From positions 21,361-33,847 of the forward strand of contig DBCP01000019.1 in assembly GCA_002293105.1 (NCBI GenBank): a DNA stretch of 12,487 bases, in the 5' to 3' direction. This DNA comes from Bacteroidetes bacterium UBA955 (lineage in GTDB: Bacteria; Bacteroidota; Bacteroidia; NS11-12g; UBA955). Positions within the stretch are counted from its first letter, which is position 1, and every line of letters begins with the position of its first letter. A model generated the notes under the pieces. That model worked only from the letters and a program-made list of their open reading frames with translations. It was not told the DNA's origin and did no database searches. A program made the translations under genes and the position numbers. Positions 7,237-12,487 of the stretch are shown one piece after another.

Positions 7237-7245
7237 GTATATTTG
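7215..7245 (+). promoter_or_regulatory. Bacteroidota-type promoter of the rpmB-rpmG operon
   Basis: TTTG at 7215-7218, a 19-base spacer and TATATTTG at 7238-7245 match the phylum consensus (TTTG, about 19-21 bases, TAnnTTTG) exactly. The -33 element lies within the last codons of the preceding membrane-protein gene and the -7 box starts two bases after its stop. The predicted leader is about ten bases and A-rich. This is the best promoter in the window. Confidence 0.8.
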
Positions 7246-7259
7246 CAACCCCAAAAATT

Positions 7260-7493
7260 ATGTCTCGCGTTTGTGATTTAACCGGAAAGAAGGCCTTGAA
7301 GGGCAACAATGTTTCGCATTCTAACAAGAAAACGAAGCGTCGTTTTTATCCCAACCTTCAGACCAAGAAGTTTTTTATTCCCGAAACAGGGGAGTGGATT
7401 ACATTGAAAGTAGCTGCGTCTACAATCAAAACCATCGATAAGAAAGGTATTTCTTCTTGCATCAACAATTTGTTTAAGAAAGGAAAAATTTAA
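7260..7493 (+). CDS. rpmB: Large-subunit ribosomal protein bL28
   Basis: Component of the 50S subunit near the E site. The 77-residue protein starts with [20 protein letters not shown], the standard L28 opening, followed by the basic [18 protein letters not shown] segment and a C-terminal part ([20 protein letters not shown]). Length and composition fit bacterial L28. It opens the rpmB-rpmG-DUF4295 operon directly behind the promoter at 7215-7245, and its stop is two bases before the rpmG ATG. Confidence 0.97.
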   Translation: MSRVCDLTGKKALKGNNVSHSNKKTKRRFYPNLQTKKFFIPETGEWITLKVAASTIKTIDKKGISSCINNLFKKGKI

Positions 7494-7495
7494 TC

Positions 7496-7678
7496 ATGGC
7501 AAAAAAAGGAAACCGCGTTCAAGTGATCCTTGAATGCACAGAACAAAAAGGAAGCGGTGTAGCTGGCATGAGTCGTTACATCACCACAAAAAACAAGAAA
7601 AATACAGCTGAGCGTATTGAGTTGAAAAAATACAACCCATACATGCGCAAAGTAACTGTTCATAAGGAGATCAAATAA
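7496..7678 (+). CDS. rpmG: Large-subunit ribosomal protein bL33, zinc-free form
   Basis: Component of the 50S subunit, 60 residues, identified by the core [27 protein letters not shown] (about 26-52). Zinc-binding L33 proteins carry two CxxC pairs. Here only C14 remains (ECTEQ in place of ECTEC-type sequence) and the second pair is replaced within YNPYM, so this looks like a zinc-free form derived from a zinc-binding one. Such forms do not need zinc; whether a second, zinc-binding copy exists elsewhere in the genome cannot be seen here. The stop codon shares one base with the next start (TAATG). Confidence 0.97.
   Translation: MAKKGNRVQVILECTEQKGSGVAGMSRYITTKNKKNTAERIELKKYNPYMRKVTVHKEIK
7665..7669 (+). 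promoter_or_regulatory. Shine-Dalgarno-like AGGAG before the DUF4295 gene
   Basis: AGGAG ends eight bases before the ATG at 7678, a standard spacing, inside the last codons of rpmG. Together with the TAATG stop/start overlap it suggests that the downstream gene is translated by reinitiation or coupling. Confidence 0.45.
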
Positions 7679-7833
7679 TGGCAAAGAAGGTAGTAGCAAC
7701 ACTGAAAAAAGAAGGTGCCGGTAGCGAGTACGTGAAAGCAATCAAAATTGTAAAATCGCCCAAAAGCGGTGCTTACTCTTTCAAAGAAGAAATTTTGCCA
7801 GCCGATAAGGTAAAGGCGTTCTTCGCGAAATAA
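7678..7833 (+). CDS. DUF4295 family small basic protein, putative ribosome-associated
   Basis: A 51-residue basic protein ([20 protein letters not shown] at the start, SYSFKEEILP-like centre, ending VKAFFAK). It matches what I know of DUF4295, a family restricted to Bacteroidota and placed right after bL33. From memory, a protein at this place has been seen in a Flavobacterium ribosome structure and called bL38; I could not check that here. The base composition, lysine content, one-base overlap with rpmG and shared terminator all fit a ribosomal component. The short length means it could be missed by gene finders. Confidence 0.88.
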   Translation: MAKKVVATLKKEGAGSEYVKAIKIVKSPKSGAYSFKEEILPADKVKAFFAK

Positions 7834-7855
7834 TTTATCCTTCGAAAGATATTAT

Positions 7856-7880
7856 AGCCCCTCTATGGGGCTTTTTTTTT
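7856..7880 (+). terminator. Intrinsic terminator after the ribosomal protein genes
   Basis: AGCCCC (7856-7861), loop TCTAT, GGGGCT (7867-7872), followed by an unbroken T run to 7880. The six-pair stem and nine T form a standard terminator separating the ribosomal genes from ftsY, whose ATG is only 21 bases further on. Confidence 0.88.
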
Positions 7881-7901
7881 ACCTTCACATCGTACAATCT
7901 C

Positions 7902-8891
7902 ATGTCTATCTTCAATTGGTTCTCAAAAAACAAACCCAAGGAGGAAACCCCCGCCGCCCAGGAGGAACAAGCTGCCCAAACGCAAGCCGCCCTGGAAAAA
8001 ACGCGCACAGGGTTTCTGTCGAAACTGGGCCGCCTGTTTACTGGGAAGCGTCAGGTAAACAGTGATTTCTTGGATGAGTTGGAGGAAGTATTGCTCACCT
8101 CAGATGTGGGTGTTGAAACCACCGTTCAAATCATTGAAAATTTGGAGAAGCGGGTATCCAAGGATGCTTACGTCTCTGAAGATGAATTGCACGAACTCTT
8201 GGCCGATGAAATCGCCAAGCTCATGCCCGATATCCAATCGCCCGTTGCCAAAGATCTTCACCTAGCTGGTGCATCTACGCCCTATGTGGTATTGGTAGTG
8301 GGAGTAAATGGCGTGGGCAAAACCACCACCATCGGAAAATTGGCGCATCACTATGCCCAATTGGGTAAGAAGGTAATTTTGGGTGCAGGGGATACCTTTC
8401 GTGCAGCCGCTGTTGAGCAATTGACTATCTGGCAGAATCGCGCTGGCGTTTCTATCGTGTCGCATGGCATGAATACCGATCCCGCTTCCGTGGCTTATGA
8501 TGCTGTTAAAAAAGCAGTGGATGAAAATGCTGATGTGGTGATTATTGATACGGCCGGACGTCTTCACAACAAAGTAGGGCTCATGAATGAACTCTCTAAA
8601 ATCCGTCGCGTCATCGAAAAGTTCAAGCCCGATGCACCCCACGAAGTATTGTTGGTGATTGATGCAACGACCGGACAGAATGCATTTGAACAAGCCAAGC
8701 AGTTTACGGCTGCCACCCAAGTGAATACCCTTGCCGTAACCAAACTCGATGGTACAGCCAAAGGCGGTGTAGTCATAGGCGTAAGTCATGCCTATCAATT
8801 GCCCGTGAAATATATCGGTCTGGGTGAAAAAGCCGAAGACCTCAAATTGTTTAACAAGTACGATTTCATCAAATCGATTTTTGCATCGTGA
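7902..8891 (+). CDS. ftsY: Signal recognition particle receptor FtsY
   Basis: SRP-type GTPase that docks ribosome-nascent chain-SRP complexes at the inner membrane. The 329 residues comprise a short charged N-terminal region (about 1-35), the helical N domain (about 36-115) and the NG GTPase domain: P-loop GVNGVGKTTT 134-143, DTFRAAAVEQL 164-174, DTAGR 216-220, TKLDGTAKGG 280-289 and the closing GLGEKAEDL 306-314. All GTPase motifs are intact. The acidic A domain of E. coli FtsY is almost absent, as is usual outside Enterobacteria. A weak -7-like TACCTTCA lies at 7880-7887, directly behind the terminator, without a clear -33 element. Codons 13-22 contain two internal AGGAGG sequences. Its TGA overlaps the rimO start by four bases. 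Confidence 0.97.
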   Translation: MSIFNWFSKNKPKEETPAAQEEQAAQTQAALEKTRTGFLSKLGRLFTGKRQVNSDFLDELEEVLLTSDVGVETTVQIIENLEKRVSKDAYVSEDELHELLADEIAKLMPDIQSPVAKDLHLAGASTPYVVLVVGVNGVGKTTTIGKLAHHYAQLGKKVILGAGDTFRAAAVEQLTIWQNRAGVSIVSHGMNTDPASVAYDAVKKAVDENADVVIIDTAGRLHNKVGLMNELSKIRRVIEKFKPDAPHEVLLVIDATTGQNAFEQAKQFTAATQVNTLAVTKLDGTAKGGVVIGVSHAYQLPVKYIGLGEKAEDLKLFNKYDFIKSIFAS

Positions 8892-10204
8892 AAACCAAAT
8901 CCAACAAGGAAACCAAAGTCAATGTTATCACCCTGGGTTGCAGTAAAAACCTCGTGGATAGTGAAGTACTGATGGGACAGCTGAAAGCATCGCAATTTGA
9001 TGTGGCCCATGAAAGCACCAAAGACGATGCCGATATCGTGATCGTCAACACTTGTGGCTTTATTGAAAACGCCAAACAAGAGAGCATCGATACCATCTTG
9101 GCCTATGCCAATGCAAAAGCCCAAGGCAATATCGAAAAGTTATACGTTACCGGTTGCTTGTCGCATCGCTACAAAGACGAATTACAAGCAGAAATTCCAG
9201 AAGTAGATGCTTGGTTCGGCACCTTGGATATGCCCCACCTGTTGAGAACCGTGGGCGCTGATTACAAACATGAATTGGTGGGTGAGCGATTGCAAACAAC
9301 CCCCAAGCACTACGCCTATACCAAGATTTCTGAAGGCTGCGATAGACCGTGCTCATTCTGTGCCATCCCATTGATGCGCGGGAAGCATGTTTCTAGGCCG
9401 ATAGAGACCATCAAGCGCGAAATACAGGGGTTGGTTGCCAATGGCGTGAAAGAAGTGATGCTGATCGCACAAGACTCGACCAGCTACGGCATGGATATTT
9501 ATGGGGATCGCAAACTGGCCGATCTCATGAAACACCTGTCGGATGTTGAAGGATTGGAATGGTTGCGGTTGCATTATGCCTATCCCTCGCAGTTTCCTTT
9601 GGATGTACTCGATGTAATGGCCGAGCGCAGCAATATTTGTAAGTACTTGGATATTCCCATTCAGCATATTTCTGATCCGATGCTCAAGGCCATGCGCCGT
9701 GGAATCACCAAACGCAGAACCTATGAAGTATTGAATGCCATCCGCGATCGTGTGCCCGGCATTGCGTTGAGAACGACGTTGTTGGTTGGCCACCCCGGTG
9801 AAACTGAAGCCGATGTGAAAGATTTGCTTGATGCGATCAATGACATAAAATTCGAGCGATTGGGTGTATTTACCTACTCGCATGAAGAAAATACCCACGC
9901 CCACACTTTGGCAGATGACATCGCCCAAGAAGAAAAACAGCGCAGGTCGGATGCTATTATGGAGGCCCAAATGGGAATTTCTGAGGCGTTTAATCAACAG
10001 TTGAAAGGTCAAACCCTGAAAGTGCTGTTCGATCGATTAGAAGGAGATGAATTTGTGGGTAGAACGGAATACGATAGTCCGGAAGTAGATAACGAAGTAC
10101 GTGTATCCGCCAAAGACAATTATGTGCGCATGGGTGATTTTGCCCAAGTGAAGATTACCGATGCCAGCGCCTACGATTTGATGGGTGAAGTTGTAACATC
10201 TTGA
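8888..10204 (+). CDS. rimO: Ribosomal protein uS12 methylthiotransferase RimO
   Basis: Radical-SAM enzyme that adds a methylthio group to an aspartate of ribosomal protein uS12. The 438 residues contain the N-terminal UPF0004 domain with cluster cysteines C18, C56 and C90, the radical-SAM motif CDRPCSFC with C151, C155 and C158, and a TRAM domain at about 373-436. ITLGCSKNLVDSE and the motif IPLMRGKHVSR mark RimO rather than the tRNA enzyme MiaB. The start is GTG at 8888: the first in-frame ATG (residue 29) would remove C18, which the enzyme needs. The GTGA overlap with ftsY suggests translational coupling. It directly precedes bshC. Confidence 0.96.
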   Translation: MKTKSNKETKVNVITLGCSKNLVDSEVLMGQLKASQFDVAHESTKDDADIVIVNTCGFIENAKQESIDTILAYANAKAQGNIEKLYVTGCLSHRYKDELQAEIPEVDAWFGTLDMPHLLRTVGADYKHELVGERLQTTPKHYAYTKISEGCDRPCSFCAIPLMRGKHVSRPIETIKREIQGLVANGVKEVMLIAQDSTSYGMDIYGDRKLADLMKHLSDVEGLEWLRLHYAYPSQFPLDVLDVMAERSNICKYLDIPIQHISDPMLKAMRRGITKRRTYEVLNAIRDRVPGIALRTTLLVGHPGETEADVKDLLDAINDIKFERLGVFTYSHEENTHAHTLADDIAQEEKQRRSDAIMEAQMGISEAFNQQLKGQTLKVLFDRLEGDEFVGRTEYDSPEVDNEVRVSAKDNYVRMGDFAQVKITDASAYDLMGEVVTS

Positions 10205-11799
10205 ACGTAAAGCATTTTCCATATCCTCCAAAAGCCCTTTCCGATTTCCTTCGCCAAAGTGCATGGGGAAATCAGCCCTCTGGTTTGTACCCATCTGAAG
10301 GTCTTTCTGCCAACGTAACGCCCATTTTAGAAGCCATCGCCGCCAAGTATTCATTGGCGCAGCGCAATGTGTTGCAAACGGTGTTTTCTGAGCAGATGCA
10401 TGGCGCGTTGACCAATGCGCAGCAAGCCAACATTAACCTGTTGGGAAACCCCAATGCGTTTACGGTGGTAACCGGACAGCAGATCCATATCGGATTGGGG
10501 CCTGCTTATGTGTTGTATAAGATCGTATCGGCCATCAACTATTGTAACCACTTGAAGGTAGCGCACCCCAATCGCCATTTTGTTCCGGTGTTTTGGATGG
10601 CCACAGAGGATCACGACGTGGAGGAAATTGCCTATTTCAATGTAAATCAGGAAAAGTATACTTGGGATACATCTTGGACTACCGCCGTGGGCGATATGCC
10701 TACATCGGATCTTACAGGTCTATTTGACTGGTTGGAGGTCCATTTGGGCGGGGGCGAAGCGGTGAAGCTACGCATACAATCGGCGCGAAATCTTTACATG
10801 GCCCCGGGTGCAACCCTGGCCTCAACCACACAACATTGGTTATCGGAATTGTTCGGTGCTTTCGGACTGCTGGTGTTAGATCCCCGCGATGTAAGATTAA
10901 AACAGATGGCAAAACCGCTGTTTGAAGAAGCCCTACAAGGAGATGCGATGTTGGAGGCTTTTCAGCTTTCGACTGATGCGTTGAAAAAATCCAATCAAAT
11001 CCCCCCAGCACATGTGGGACAGAGTTTGTTGTTTTGGATGGATGAACAGCGCCGGGTTAGAATAGAAAAAAACGCGGATGGGTTTCATACAATCGATGGG
11101 TCTTTAGCGTGGTCTGCGGATCAAATGAACCAAGTTGTGTCGTCTGAAGATATCACACACCTGTCGCCGAATGTGTTGTTGCGCCCCTTGTATCAGCAAG
11201 CCATTTTGCCTTGTGTGGCCTATGTGGGCGGCCCTTCTGAATATTTGTACTGGCTCCAAACCCCAAAAGCCTTTGCATTGGGTGATTTGGTGGCGCCTCA
11301 ATTGCTGCACAGGAAGGGTGGTGTAATCCTCACGCCATCACAAAGAAAAAAGCTCGATAAATTGCAACTTCCGATGATGTCTTACTTCGAAGAGGTGGAA
11401 ACATTAAAACAGAACATCATTGCGAAAGAATTGGGTGATAATGAGCTGTTGTCGTCCATTGATCAAACGCAAAGTGTGTTGGAAAGCCAATTAAAAACCT
11501 TGTATGGTTGGAAGTCTCCATTATTGGGAGAGGCCAAGAAGCAAGTGGATGCATTTGTGAAATGGAACCGCAAAATGGGACAATCGGCCACGGATGCATT
11601 TGTTGAATCAAAGTTTTCAGCTGAAACCTGGGGTGCTATTGCACAGATTTTGACATCGAATTTTTCGTTGACCAATCCGCAAGAACGTCGGATTTTTTGG
11701 GTACAGTATTATTTCCTTTACGGACAAGATTGGATTGATGATTTGGCGAAGAGTGTTGAGTACGCTGATCATCAAGCATTCTTTGTGGTGGAACCTTAG
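10201..11799 (+). CDS. bshC: Putative bacillithiol biosynthesis cysteine ligase BshC
   Basis: Proposed last enzyme of bacillithiol synthesis, thought to add cysteine to glucosaminyl-malate in the cytoplasm. The 532-residue length fits the family. Conserved marks are VVTGQQIHIGLGPAYVLYKI (89-108), VPVFWMATEDHDVEEI (128-143) and a C-terminal part with a probable coiled coil (about 395-470) and QERRIFWVQYYFLYG near the end. The start must be TTG at 10201: a TGA lies in frame at 10186, no other usual start codon follows it, and the first ATG is residue 67. TTGA overlaps the rimO stop by four bases, repeating the ftsY-rimO arrangement. bshA and bshB are not in the window. Confidence 0.93.
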   Translation: MNVKHFPYPPKALSDFLRQSAWGNQPSGLYPSEGLSANVTPILEAIAAKYSLAQRNVLQTVFSEQMHGALTNAQQANINLLGNPNAFTVVTGQQIHIGLGPAYVLYKIVSAINYCNHLKVAHPNRHFVPVFWMATEDHDVEEIAYFNVNQEKYTWDTSWTTAVGDMPTSDLTGLFDWLEVHLGGGEAVKLRIQSARNLYMAPGATLASTTQHWLSELFGAFGLLVLDPRDVRLKQMAKPLFEEALQGDAMLEAFQLSTDALKKSNQIPPAHVGQSLLFWMDEQRRVRIEKNADGFHTIDGSLAWSADQMNQVVSSEDITHLSPNVLLRPLYQQAILPCVAYVGGPSEYLYWLQTPKAFALGDLVAPQLLHRKGGVILTPSQRKKLDKLQLPMMSYFEEVETLKQNIIAKELGDNELLSSIDQTQSVLESQLKTLYGWKSPLLGEAKKQVDAFVKWNRKMGQSATDAFVESKFSAETWGAIAQILTSNFSLTNPQERRIFWVQYYFLYGQDWIDDLAKSVEYADHQAFFVVEP

Positions 11800-11817
11800 T
11801 TATGGGTTTTTTCCATT

Positions 11818-11837
11818 GGCGATCGCCCCTTTTTTTT
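11818..11837 (+). terminator. Possible weak terminator after bshC
   Basis: A ten-base palindrome GGCGATCGCC at 11818-11827 is followed by CC and eight T (11830-11837). The position, 18 bases after the bshC stop, fits a terminator, but the hairpin could form only three GC pairs around a GATC loop, so it would be weak. Confidence 0.3.
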
Positions 11838-11866
11838 GGGTGATTATGGATTTTGTCCCTGATTAG

Positions 11867-11881
11867 ATGGAATTTTTCCAT
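11867..11881 (+). repeat. Small inverted repeat upstream of the SulP gene
   Basis: ATGGAA, loop TTT, TTCCAT, a perfect six-pair inverted repeat ending 12 bases before the ATG at 11894. It overlaps the start of a weak -7-like element (TAATTTCA, 11881-11888). It could be an operator, or chance in AT-rich DNA. The 94-base gap shows no gene. Confidence 0.35.
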
Positions 11882-11893
11882 AATTTCACGGGG

Positions 11894-12487
11894 ATGAAAT
11901 TCAATGCCAAAGACATATCCGCTTCAATCGTCGTTTTCCTGGTTGCATTGCCCCTGTGCTTGGGAATCGCCCATGCCAGTGGTGTTCCTGTAATTAATGG
12001 TTTGATTGCCGGAATCGTTGGGGGAGTTGTGATTGGATTGTTGAGCGGATCTCATGTTTCAGTGAGCGGTCCGGCGGCAGGTTTGATTACATTGGTGGAG
12101 TCTTCTCTGCGCGATTTATCGGGTGGACACAATTCGGAAATTGCAACCCACGCATTACAATCATTTGCAGCCGCCGTTGTGATTGCCGGTGTTTTACAGA
12201 TGTTGTTGGGGGTGCTTAAAGTGGGTAAACTCGCAGATTTTATTCCGGCATCTGTTATCAAAGGCATGTTGGCGGCCATTGGTTTGATGTTGATATTGAA
12301 ACAGGTTCCACACCTTGTGGGATGGGATGCCGATGATTTTGGGGATGAAGACTTTATCCAGCACGACGGTCAAACAACATTTTCAGAGATCATGGTTGCC
12401 TTTAATCACCTTACGCCCTTGGCGTTGATTATTGGCGTCTTAGGATTGACGATACAGTTTTTGTGGGAGAGCGCAGCGATCAAAAAA
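11894..12487 (+). CDS. SulP-family inorganic anion transporter, N-terminal part
   Basis: Inner-membrane carrier of the SLC26/SulP family, whose bacterial members take up sulfate, bicarbonate or other anions. The frame is open from ATG 11894 to the window edge: 198 residues with no stop, so the gene is cut by the window and not broken. Visible are several hydrophobic segments (about 10-28, 34-52, 57-70, 88-108, 120-137, 172-190), the Gly-rich GIVGGVVIGLLSGS and VSVSGPAAG (39-63) typical of SulP, and DFIPASVIKGMLAAIGLML (115-133). The C-terminal core and any STAS or carbonic-anhydrase domain would lie downstream. Bacteroidota often place a carbonic anhydrase beside such a gene, which would favour bicarbonate, but nothing here decides the substrate. 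Confidence 0.9.
   Translation, partial: MKFNAKDISASIVVFLVALPLCLGIAHASGVPVINGLIAGIVGGVVIGLLSGSHVSVSGPAAGLITLVESSLRDLSGGHNSEIATHALQSFAAAVVIAGVLQMLLGVLKVGKLADFIPASVIKGMLAAIGLMLILKQVPHLVGWDADDFGDEDFIQHDGQTTFSEIMVAFNHLTPLALIIGVLGLTIQFLWESAAIKK

Noticed and set aside
9353..10012. Long open frame on the minus strand inside rimO (219 codons), and similar ones at 4133-4744 and 8262-8798.
   Set aside because: They lie opposite well-supported conserved genes, have no recognisable domain and are explained by codon bias on the coding strand.
11818..11827. GGCGATCGCC as a sign of cyanobacterial HIP1 DNA.
   Set aside because: It occurs here as a single site, and all the genes point to Bacteroidota; a chance match is the simpler reading.
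1..12487. A hidden mobile element, defence system, CRISPR array or biosynthetic cluster.
   Set aside because: No transposase, integrase, nuclease, repeat-spacer pattern or terminal repeats are visible; all sizeable frames on the plus strand are accounted for by known families.

Overview
This 12.5 kb window looks like ordinary chromosome of a member of the Bacteroidota, probably a moderate-GC flavobacterial or chitinophagal lineage; I cannot fix the genus. The evidence is an exbB-exbD-exbD-tonB cluster with long phylum-type ExbD proteins, the bL28-bL33-DUF4295-ftsY-rimO gene order, a bacillithiol gene (bshC), promoters of the Bacteroidota type (TTTG/TAnnTTTG), and very short A-rich leaders. 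All genes lie on the plus strand. I see no tRNA, rRNA, transposase, CRISPR array or phage gene.

Layout. (1) Bases 105-3126 hold a four-gene energy-transduction operon: ExbB, two different ExbD proteins and TonB. It is closed by a strong intrinsic terminator (3143-3173). (2) Bases 3224-4717 hold a single gene for a double ATPase of the oligopeptide/dipeptide ABC family, preceded by an exact TAnnTTTG box and with no permease nearby. (3) Bases 4884-7236 hold an envelope pair: a secreted protein with two LysM domains, then an O-antigen ligase/polymerase-type membrane protein overlapping it by 14 bases. (4) Bases 7260-7833 encode ribosomal proteins bL28 and bL33 and the small phylum-specific DUF4295 protein. 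They have a well-formed promoter at the end of the preceding gene and a terminator after them. (5) Bases 7902-11799 hold ftsY, rimO and bshC, joined by 4-base overlaps in which rimO starts with GTG and bshC with TTG. (6) From 11894 to the window edge runs the start of a SulP-family anion transporter.

How they fit together: the first operon powers outer-membrane import through TonB-dependent receptors, the LysM/ligase pair belongs to the cell envelope, and the central block is translation and protein targeting (ribosomal proteins, signal-recognition-particle receptor, uS12 methylthiotransferase). bshC adds low-molecular-weight thiol synthesis to that transcription unit.

I found no convincing undescribed system. 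The points most worth a second look are the LysM protein with a possible degenerate RlpA-like barrel, the large insertion in the first ExbD, the acidic linker and two cysteines of TonB, the chain of non-ATG coupled starts, and nearly leaderless promoters.
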